Below are positions 58,218 to 64,000 of a stretch of DNA of 64,000 nucleotides, piece by piece. The stretch is from an uncultured Oscillospiraceae bacterium (lineage in GTDB: Bacteria > Bacillota > Clostridia > Oscillospirales > Ruminococcaceae), in contig CAJUSD010000005.1 of the NCBI GenBank assembly GCA_910589145.1, positions 70,902 through 134,901 of the forward strand. The letters are read 5' to 3'. Under the pieces are notes generated by a model that was given only the letters and a program-made list of their open reading frames with translations, did not search any database and was not told where the DNA came from. Both the position numbers and the translations under genes were made by a program. Position 1 is the first letter of the stretch. Every line of letters starts with the position of its first letter.

Positions 58218-58925
58218 TTATCCGCCCAAATATGCCTTTTTAACCGCATCATCCTCCAGCAAATCCTTGCCGTTGCCAGATAATACAATCTTACCTGTTT
58301 CCAGCACATAACCCCTATTGGCAACTGAAAGTGCCATCTGAGCGTTTTGTTCTACCAAGAGCACGGTCACGCCATCCTTATGGAGTTCCTTAATGATCTC
58401 AAAAATCTGTTCCACCATCAAAGGCGCCAACCCCATAGAAGGCTCATCCAGCATCAGCAAAGCGGGCTGGCTCATCAAAGCTCTTCCCATTGCAAGCATC
58501 TGCTGTTCACCCCCAGACAGCGTTCCAGAAACCTGTTTTCTTCTTTCTTTCAATCTGGGAAACCGGTTATAAACCTTCTCCAAGCCAGGGGTTATTTCAC
58601 TTTGGGACCTGGTATATGCGCCCATTTCCAGGTTTTCCTCAACGGTCATCTGAGAAAAAACATGTCTGCCTTCCGGTACATGGGCCAATCCCATTGAAAC
58701 AATCTTGTGAGGGGCAGCGGAGGAAATGGTATGATCGGTGAACTGGACTGACCCGCCCTTTGATCTCAGAAGACCGGAAACAGTTTTCAAAATGGTAGAT
58801 TTTCCAGCGCCGTTAGCACCAATCAGGGTGACAATCTCCCCCTGTTCAACCGTAAAGGAAACATCTTTAATAGCATGGATACTGCCATAAAAAACATTAA
58901 TAGAATCTACTTGCAGCATAGCCAT
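58218..58925 (-). CDS. livF: branched-chain amino acid ABC transporter ATPase LivF
   Basis: One of the two ATPases of the Liv importer. 235 residues from the ATG at 58925; the in-frame GTG at 58934 is too close to GGAGGG. Walker A GANGAGKST, Q-loop VPEGRHVFSQMT (typical LivF text), signature LSGGEQQMLAMGRAL, Walker B LLMLDEPSMGLAP. Last gene of the operon. Confidence 0.96.
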   Translation of the reverse strand: MAMLQVDSINVFYGSIHAIKDVSFTVEQGEIVTLIGANGAGKSTILKTVSGLLRSKGGSVQFTDHTISSAAPHKIVSMGLAHVPEGRHVFSQMTVEENLEMGAYTRSQSEITPGLEKVYNRFPRLKERRKQVSGTLSGGEQQMLAMGRALMSQPALLMLDEPSMGLAPLMVEQIFEIIKELHKDGVTVLLVEQNAQMALSVANRGYVLETGKIVLSGNGKDLLEDDAVKKAYLGG

Positions 58926-58930
58926 ATAAC

Positions 58931-59761
58931 TCACCCCTCCTTTTTCTTGCCCAAATAGGCTTCGATAACGGCAGGATTGGCCTGGATTTCTTCCGGCGTA
59001 CCTTTTGCGATAATCTTACCGTAGTTAAGAACAGCAATCCCTTCGCAAATCCCCATTACAAGATTCATATCATGTTCAATCAGCATGATTGCAATATGGA
59101 AAGAATCGCGTATTTTCTGTATATTTTCCATTAAGCTGGCAGTTTCAGAAGGGTTCATACCAGCAGCAGGTTCGTCCAGTAAAAGCAGCTTGGGATTTGT
59201 CCCCAGTGCGCGGACAATTTCCAGCCTTCTCTGTGCTCCATAGGGAAGTGCGCCCGCTTCATATTTCGCCAAATCCTGCATTTGAAAAATAGAGAGCAGT
59301 TCCAGGGCTTTTTCTTTTGCTTCCTTCTCCTGCTTCCAGTAACGGGGCAGGCGGAAAACAGATTCCATTAAATTGACGTTCATGGATTTGTGCAGGCCAA
59401 TCAGAACGTTTTCCAATACCGTTAAATCTTTAAAGAGGCGGATATTCTGGAAAGTACGGGCAATTCCCGCATGATTCACTTGGACGGTATTCATTCCAGC
59501 GGTGTCTTTGGCATCCAGAAGGATTGTCCCTCTCGTGGGTTGATAAACCTTGGTGAGAAGGTTAAAAACCGTTGTTTTCCCAGCACCGTTCGGTCCGATT
59601 AATCCAGCGATTTCTGTCCTTCCAATGGTAAGGTCAAGGCTGTCTACTGCGGTAAGCCCCCCGAAATCAATTCCGAGATGCCGTGCCTCCAAAATGGGAA
59701 CTTTGTCCGCATCCCGTTCCGGCAGGTAGCTATGGGTAGGCACAGGAACCATTTTACTCAT
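58931..59761 (-). CDS. livG: branched-chain amino acid ABC transporter ATPase LivG
   Basis: Second ATPase of the importer. 276 residues, with an N-terminal extension of about 20 residues (PVPTHSYLPERDADK). Walker A GPNGAGKTT, the LivG-typical IARTFQNIRLFKDLTVLENV, signature region LPYGAQRRLEIVRAL (YGAQR replaces SGGQ, normal for LivG), Walker B LLLLDEPAAGMNP and the C-terminal GEGIAVLNYGKIIAKGTPEE-like text. ATGA overlap with livM. Confidence 0.96.
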   Translation of the reverse strand: MSKMVPVPTHSYLPERDADKVPILEARHLGIDFGGLTAVDSLDLTIGRTEIAGLIGPNGAGKTTVFNLLTKVYQPTRGTILLDAKDTAGMNTVQVNHAGIARTFQNIRLFKDLTVLENVLIGLHKSMNVNLMESVFRLPRYWKQEKEAKEKALELLSIFQMQDLAKYEAGALPYGAQRRLEIVRALGTNPKLLLLDEPAAGMNPSETASLMENIQKIRDSFHIAIMLIEHDMNLVMGICEGIAVLNYGKIIAKGTPEEIQANPAVIEAYLGKKKEG

Positions 59762-60798
59762 CTGGACTTCTCTCCTTTCTTGGCTACCGCGTCATGAATT
59801 CCAATGCGGTTAATCAGCTTTTCCAAGATACGGGTAAAGGAAAAGTCATAGGTTCCCAGAAGCCCCGAGGGCTTAAAGATCATTACAATAATCAACAGCA
59901 CCGAATAAATAACCATACGGTAATCAGCCACTGTCTGGGAAATGGACTGCAAAGCAAAAGGTACAATCGTCAGAACAGCTGCCGCCAGAACAGACCCTAG
60001 CATGGAACCCATTCCGCCCAATACCACCATGACAAGAATTTCAATGGATTTCATAAAGCCAAAATCGCTTGGAACCAGCAGCCCAAGATAACTGGCAAAA
60101 AGCGCCCCTGCAACTCCTGCAAAAAAAGCTGACGCAACAAAAGCCATTGTCTTATAATAAAAGGTGTTGATTCCGCAGGATTCAGCAGCAATTTCATTTT
60201 CGCGAATGGAGAGGATCGCCCGTCCGTGACGGGACTTCATCATTGTATGAATTGTCAGGCAGGTGACAGCAACACAAATAAAGACAATTGGAAATGATGT
60301 ATATTTGGGAATTCCCATTAAACCGGCGGCTCCGCCTGTAAACTTAAAGCCTAAAACAGTATCTATGTTCAGCAGAATCACACGGATAATTTCACCAAAA
60401 CCCAAGGTAATGATTGCCAGATAATCACCTTTCAGCCGCAGAGCAGGAATTCCGATAATAATTCCAAAAATACCAGCTACAATCCCAGCCAGAAGAATTG
60501 CAAGGATAAAGGCAGGAATGCCTTTTATAGGAAAACTCTTCATAAAGATACCGGCAGTATATCCCCCAACAGCCATAAAACCAGCATGCCCCAGGGGAAG
60601 CTGCCCCAAATATCCGGTTGCGACATTCAAAGAAACCGCAGCAATTACATAAACGCCCACCTGTAAAAGAATTTTCTGATAATAACTGCTCAAGATGCTG
60701 GTGGAGATAAGAACCTGTCCCAGCAGGAATAACAGTACAATCAGTACGCCGTTAATCAGATAACGTACCGGCATAGGGATTTGAACTCTTTGACGCAT
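59758..60798 (-). CDS. livM: branched-chain amino acid ABC transporter permease LivM
   Basis: Membrane subunit of the importer. 346 residues from the ATG at 60798, which has GGGAGGG nine bases upstream; the longer TTG reading to 60816 runs into that site. About nine hydrophobic helices. Family text: TGYLGQLPLGHAGFMAVGGYTAG, RLKGDYLAIITLGFGEIIR and the cytoplasmic loop RENEIAAESCGIN. It follows livH by 22 bases. Confidence 0.95.
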   Translation of the reverse strand: MRQRVQIPMPVRYLINGVLIVLLFLLGQVLISTSILSSYYQKILLQVGVYVIAAVSLNVATGYLGQLPLGHAGFMAVGGYTAGIFMKSFPIKGIPAFILAILLAGIVAGIFGIIIGIPALRLKGDYLAIITLGFGEIIRVILLNIDTVLGFKFTGGAAGLMGIPKYTSFPIVFICVAVTCLTIHTMMKSRHGRAILSIRENEIAAESCGINTFYYKTMAFVASAFFAGVAGALFASYLGLLVPSDFGFMKSIEILVMVVLGGMGSMLGSVLAAAVLTIVPFALQSISQTVADYRMVIYSVLLIIVMIFKPSGLLGTYDFSFTRILEKLINRIGIHDAVAKKGEKSR

Positions 60799-60820
60799 AT
60801 CCGACAGCCCTCCCAACTCA

Positions 60821-61699
60821 TCAAACTTTTTCGGTCATAGGGCGGCCCATCAGTCCTGTTGGACGGAAAAGCAGCACAACGATCAAGATTGCAAACACAA
60901 CGCCGTCAGTCCAATCGGAAAGCCCTACGGCGCGGACCAGCACCTCGGCCATACCAATAGCAAACCCGCCAACCATAGCCCCAGGAATAGAACCAATCCC
61001 TCCTAGTACCGCTGCAACAAAGGCTTTCAGTCCCAGCATAGATCCCATGGTAGGGGAAACCTGGGGATAAGTGCAGCAGTACAGGATAGAGCCAATCCCT
61101 GCCAGAGCAGAACCTACTGCAAAGGTAAAGGTAATTGTATTATTTACATTGATGCCCATAAGTTGTGCCGTTCCCATGTCCTCTGAAACAGCGCGCATAG
61201 CCTTGCCGCGTTTTGTCTTCTGGACGAGAAAAGTAAGAACCACCATGGAGAGAAGCGAAACAACAATGGTGACAATTGCCGTATTGCCAATGTGTACGCC
61301 TCCTATACTGATAGCCGCTCCTTTTATAATGGAACTGTTTGGGAAAGGACGTGCGTTGGCTCCCCAAATATTCTGTGCAAGGTTTTCCAGCAGGAAGGAA
61401 ACGCCAATAGCTGTAATCAACAGCGAAATGCGGGGGGATGAACGAAGGGGCGCATAAGCAACCTTGTCAATCATAACCCCAAGGACAACACAGGCCAGAA
61501 TTGCCAGGATCACAGCCAAAATCGGATGCACCCCCGCAGCAATTGTCAGCATGGCGACGTAACCGCCAACCATAATAATATCACCGTGGGCAAAGTTCAG
61601 GAGCATAATAATTCCATAAACCATACTATATCCCAAAGCAACCAGCGCATAGATGCTGCCAAGCTGCAGGCCGTTAATAATTTGGGAGAGGAACAGCAT
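60821..61699 (-). CDS. livH: branched-chain amino acid ABC transporter permease LivH
   Basis: Membrane subunit pairing with LivM. 292 residues and about eight helices. Starts with GLQLGSIYALVALGYSMVYGI and LLNFAHGDIIMVGGYVA, and has the EAA-like loop AVSEDMGTAQLMGINVN. GGAAAGGATG lies before the ATG. It is separated from livJ by 156 bases with a GC-rich hairpin. Confidence 0.96.
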   Translation of the reverse strand: MLFLSQIINGLQLGSIYALVALGYSMVYGIIMLLNFAHGDIIMVGGYVAMLTIAAGVHPILAVILAILACVVLGVMIDKVAYAPLRSSPRISLLITAIGVSFLLENLAQNIWGANARPFPNSSIIKGAAISIGGVHIGNTAIVTIVVSLLSMVVLTFLVQKTKRGKAMRAVSEDMGTAQLMGINVNNTITFTFAVGSALAGIGSILYCCTYPQVSPTMGSMLGLKAFVAAVLGGIGSIPGAMVGGFAIGMAEVLVRAVGLSDWTDGVVFAILIVVLLFRPTGLMGRPMTEKV

Positions 61700-61780
61700 A
61701 GGGATTCCATCCTTTCCATGATAAAAATTTCATAAAAACACACCAGTTTCTAAAAGGGGAGCCTATTGATACAACGTAAA

Positions 61781-61818
61781 CCGACACGGGAGGCAGTTAA
61801 ATCCGCCTCCCATCTCGG
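61781..61818 (-). terminator. hairpin between livJ and livH
   Basis: Arms CCGAGATGGGAGGC / GCCTCCCGTGTCGG around a 10-base loop (minus strand), with only a poor T-run after it. Probably a partial terminator or RNA-stabilising hairpin that makes more binding protein than permease. Confidence 0.65.
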
Positions 61819-61855
61819 TTGTATTTATACTATTGGTTACATAATAAAATACTGT

Positions 61856-63079
61856 TTAGAACTTGCAGTCAAAGGTATATTTGCCGTCTGCAATCTTGAT
61901 AATTACAGCATCCTTTACAGGGTTATTGCTCTGGTCATAAGTAAAGTGACCAGTAACATAATCTGCATTTGTAGCAGAAATTGCAGAAATAATTGCGGCC
62001 TTATACTCATCAGAACCAGCTGCCAGACCTGCGCTTTCAGCAGACTTGATAGCATCTGCAAGAATTGCAGCAGCATCATAAGTGGTTGCAGAGAACATAT
62101 TAGGAGCTACATTATATGCAGCATTATAATCAGTAAGGAACTTCTGGACAGCCTCAGAGGAATCATCTGCTGAAAAGCCGGAGCAATAATAAGCGCCTTC
62201 AATCAAAGAAGCGTCATTAATCGCTTCGATTGCACCATCCCAGCCATCACCGCCGACAAAGGTCGCATTAAGTCCAATTTCCTTGGCTTGGGGAGCGATC
62301 AGTGCTACTTTCTGGTAATAATCCGGGCAGAAAAGGACATCTGGGTTTTTCGCACTAATGTTGGTAAGCTGTCCTTTAAAGTCAACATCGGTATTGGAGT
62401 AGCTTTCAGTTGCCACAATCTCAAGTCCAATTTCGCCGGCCTTGGCAATAAAGGCATCCTTTAAGCCAACGGAATAGTCAACGTTGGTATTAAAGAGAAC
62501 TGCCGCAGTTTTTGCATTCAGCTTTTCCTTTGAAAAGCTTGCCATTTTTTCGCCCTGGAAAGGATCGATAAAGCAGGAGCGGAAAACATTAGGACGGACA
62601 GCATTGGTATCAGGGTCAACTGTAACAGATGCCGCAGTTGCACTGCCAGTAATCAACGGCATATTAGCGGAAGCAGATTCGACTGCTACCGCAACGGTTG
62701 GGGCTGTGGTTACATCGCCGACAATTGCAGTTACACCCTGCTCCAGAAGGTTGTTATAAGCCGTTACAGCATCAGCGGCCTGTCCCTTTTCATCCAAAAG
62801 GATGTATTCAATGGTCTTCCCATTTATGCCGCCTGCCGCATTAAGCTGGTCGAAATAAAGCTTTGCCCCGTTGGAAGCTGCTATGCCATATTGGGCAGCA
62901 TCTCCTGTCAAGGGAGCCAGAATACCTACTTTAATAGTATTGCCGCCAGATGCCGCTGAAGAGCTATCTCCCGCCTGGCTGCCAGAAGGTGCGGAACTGG
63001 ATGGTGTACTGCTGCAGCCTGCCAGCAGCCCGCCGCAGACTGCAGCTGTAAGCATTAGAGAAAGAAGTTTCTTTTTCAT
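61856..63079 (-). CDS. livJ: branched-chain amino acid ABC transporter binding lipoprotein
   Basis: Extracellular binding protein of the Liv importer. 407 residues from the ATG at 63079 (TAGGAGG upstream). Signal peptide with lipobox LLAGC, then a Ser/Gly-rich tether (about 22-48) and a Leu/Ile/Val-binding fold: IKVGILAPLTGDAAQYGIAA, GAKLYFDQLNAAGGINGK, VTAIVGDVTTAPTVAVAVES and DVLFCPDYYQKVALIAPQAK. First gene of livJHMGF; strong promoter at 63315-63343. Ligand specificity within branched-chain or related amino acids is not certain. Confidence 0.95.
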   Translation of the reverse strand: MKKKLLSLMLTAAVCGGLLAGCSSTPSSSAPSGSQAGDSSSAASGGNTIKVGILAPLTGDAAQYGIAASNGAKLYFDQLNAAGGINGKTIEYILLDEKGQAADAVTAYNNLLEQGVTAIVGDVTTAPTVAVAVESASANMPLITGSATAASVTVDPDTNAVRPNVFRSCFIDPFQGEKMASFSKEKLNAKTAAVLFNTNVDYSVGLKDAFIAKAGEIGLEIVATESYSNTDVDFKGQLTNISAKNPDVLFCPDYYQKVALIAPQAKEIGLNATFVGGDGWDGAIEAINDASLIEGAYYCSGFSADDSSEAVQKFLTDYNAAYNVAPNMFSATTYDAAAILADAIKSAESAGLAAGSDEYKAAIISAISATNADYVTGHFTYDQSNNPVKDAVIIKIADGKYTFDCKF

Positions 63080-63308
63080 ATTAATTCCTCCTAATACGAA
63101 TAACCAATAAAATTGTAAAAAATCGGGACGAAAAGCCTGTGTATATGTTTTCAGATCCAATTTTTACACGCAATTCATTGATTATTTGTATAAATATCGG
63201 GACTGTTCTGCGGGTTTCCCCCAGGACCGTAAAGCCCCTTTCCGCCAACGAGACAAGCGAAGGAGGGTTCCAGCATTTTCCCGCTTCAAAGCGCTGTTTC
63301 ATTAGCTT
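63080..63308 (-). ncRNA. long 5' leader of the liv operon, possibly structured
   Basis: About 230 bases between the predicted transcript start (near 63308) and the livJ ATG. The first 120 bases are GC-richer than the flanks and can form short stems, such as GGGGGAAACCC. I do not recognise a known riboswitch or T-box and see no terminator before livJ. Reported as a leader, not as a named RNA. Confidence 0.35.
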
Positions 63309-63314
63309 ATCGCA

Positions 63315-63343
63315 ATTATACCGTTGTGTTTTTCAAAAGTCAA
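63315..63343 (-). promoter_or_regulatory. promoter of the liv operon
   Basis: Minus strand TTGACT (63343-63338), 17-base spacer, perfect TATAAT (63320-63315). Confidence 0.82.
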
Positions 63344-63754
63344 CGGGAAATCCCTTAAATTTTATACGTAATCTTAATAAAATTGTATTAAAATCGCTGG
63401 ATTGGATGGCATAATTATACACAGGTGTGCAAATTAATTAAAAAAATAAAATTTTATAAGAATCTTTTATATAACTTTTTAGAGGGGAGTTGTTATTTAT
63501 CTTCATTGTATGGCAAATGTTTCTCTGAAAAATACCTTTTCATAGAGCCTGCCGAAATTCCGACAGCGGGGCATAAAATTCCCGGAAGCGCATTGGACAG
63601 GTATCTGCACAAAGACCTGGAAGATATGCTTACAGCTATCAATCAAATATAATAAATGTTTTCATTAAATATGATAGCAGTCTATCGGTTACTTGCCGCA
63701 TCCTATTGATTATTTATCATATTTAGGAGTTAAAAGTTTAATTTTCAGTTTAAA
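63344..63754. other. gene-free AT-rich stretch
   Basis: No gene that I can support. A plus-strand open frame at 63425-63652 (75 codons) has no ribosome site and no known relatives that I recognise. No repeat of the families described here. Confidence 0.4.
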
Positions 63755-63799
63755 GAAAAATGTCTGAGAATCAGCTTGACAAAGCCATTTCCCAGACAT
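63755..63799 (-). terminator. terminator of the tRNA unit
   Basis: Minus strand ATGTCTGGGAA / TTCTCAGACAT arms (one mismatch) closed by a longer loop, followed by TTTTTCTTT, a few bases after tRNA-Val. Confidence 0.75.
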
Positions 63800-63807
63800 A
63801 TTTTTAA

Positions 63808-63881
63808 TGGAGACGCACGGGCTCGAACCGTGGACCTCTTGCGTGTGAAGCAAGCGCTCTGACCAGCTGAGCTACGCCTCC
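63808..63881 (-). tRNA. tRNA-Val (anticodon CAC)
   Basis: Full cloverleaf on the minus strand: acceptor GGAGGCG / CGTCTCC, D arm GCTC...GAGC, anticodon arm CTTGC-TTCACAC-GCAAG, variable AGGTC, T arm CACGG-TTCGAGC-CCGTG, discriminator A. CCA is not encoded. Anticodon CAC reads GTG. Confidence 0.93.
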
Positions 63882-63907
63882 TTATATAGACATGATTTAA
63901 TAGGCGA

Positions 63908-63939
63908 GTCCATCTCTCTGACCTTACAGAAAGATGGAC
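63908..63939. repeat. hairpin between the two tRNA genes
   Basis: GTCCATCTCTCTG / CAGAAAGATGGAC, 12 of 13 positions paired around a 6-base loop; no T-run. Possibly an RNA processing signal between the tRNAs. Confidence 0.5.
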
Positions 63940-63947
63940 ATTGCTTT

Positions 63948-64000
63948 TGGTGGAGACGAAGAGGATCGAACTCTCGACCTTACGGATGCGAACCGTACGC
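63948..64000 (-). tRNA. tRNA-Ala (anticodon CGC), 5' part beyond the window
   Basis: Minus strand: anticodon arm TACGG-TTCGCAT-CCGTA, variable AGGTC, T arm GAGAG-TTCGATC-CTCTT, acceptor 3' strand CGTCTCC, A, then encoded CCA. Position 70 is U, consistent with the G3-U70 pair of alanine tRNAs. The acceptor 5' strand and D arm are outside. Confidence 0.88.

Noticed and set aside
63425..63652. 75-codon plus-strand open frame near the tRNAs
   Set aside because: No ribosome binding site, no family resemblance that I can name, AT-rich start. Could be a gene remnant but nothing supports it.
1..64000. CRISPR array, prophage or integrated element
   Set aside because: No regularly spaced repeats, no cas, integrase or structural phage genes; the only mobile DNA seen is small non-coding elements.

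Overview
The window looks like chromosomal DNA of a Gram-positive, spore-forming anaerobe of class Clostridia, probably the Oscillospiraceae/Ruminococcaceae area. This is inferred from the dgt-mazG-dnaG-rpoD cluster, strong AGGAGG-type ribosome binding sites, a T-box ahead of ilvB, a SpoIIQ-like M23 protein, LytTR/GHKL signalling and several small dispersed repeats. I see no rRNA operon, CRISPR array, prophage or transposase gene.

Layout. 1-4.2 kb (minus): the front part of an F-type ATP synthase operon in the order atpZ-atpI-atpB-atpE-atpF-atpH-atpA, running off the left edge; the c subunit carries the residues of a Na+-binding ring. 4.2-13.7 kb (minus): malQ, an Rrf2 regulator, rpoD, a small membrane protein, dnaG, a MazG-like protein, dgt, yigZ, rpmE and a LysR regulator. 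13.8-19.5 kb (plus): an operon divergent from the LysR gene, coding for a lipoprotein of the Ntn amide-hydrolase type, an acyl-adenylate-forming enzyme and an ABC transporter (ATPase plus FtsX-like permease). 19.6-22.7 kb: a lipoprotein and a second secreted-type protein with cyclophilin-like folds, bracketing a small protein, a DUF3737 beta-helix protein and a LysE-type exporter. 23-35.6 kb: a LytTR response regulator, a GHKL kinase with no membrane part, and then six consecutive ABC exporter half-transporter genes arranged as three heterodimer pairs. This last block is the most unusual system in the window.

35.9-41.1 kb (minus): SpoIIQ-like protein, two adjacent nitrilase-fold proteins that lack catalytic residues, an AT-rich gene-free stretch, tadA and a CPBP membrane protease. 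41.2-53.7 kb (plus): proB, proA, an unknown membrane-anchored protein, gluQ, a GH43 glycosidase, hemW, then a T-box leader with ilvB, ilvN and an alpha-xylosidase gene. 53.7-63.4 kb (mostly minus): alpha/beta hydrolase, Usp-domain protein, NUDIX hydrolase, an M14 carboxypeptidase (plus), a PadR regulator with its membrane partner, and a complete branched-chain amino acid ABC transporter (livJHMGF) behind a strong promoter and a long leader. The right edge holds tRNA-Val(CAC) and a partial tRNA-Ala(CGC).

Non-coding elements: two diverged copies of a 150-160 bp element with terminal inverted repeats and TTA direct repeats at both ends; at least five copies of a repeat built on the palindrome CGCGCCTGCGGGCGCG; a third kind of inverted-repeat element next to the ilvB leader; and many clear hairpin terminators and promoters. 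Branched-chain amino acid synthesis (ilvBN) and uptake (liv), proline synthesis (proBA) and plant xylan/xyloglucan breakdown (GH43, GH31) are the metabolic themes.
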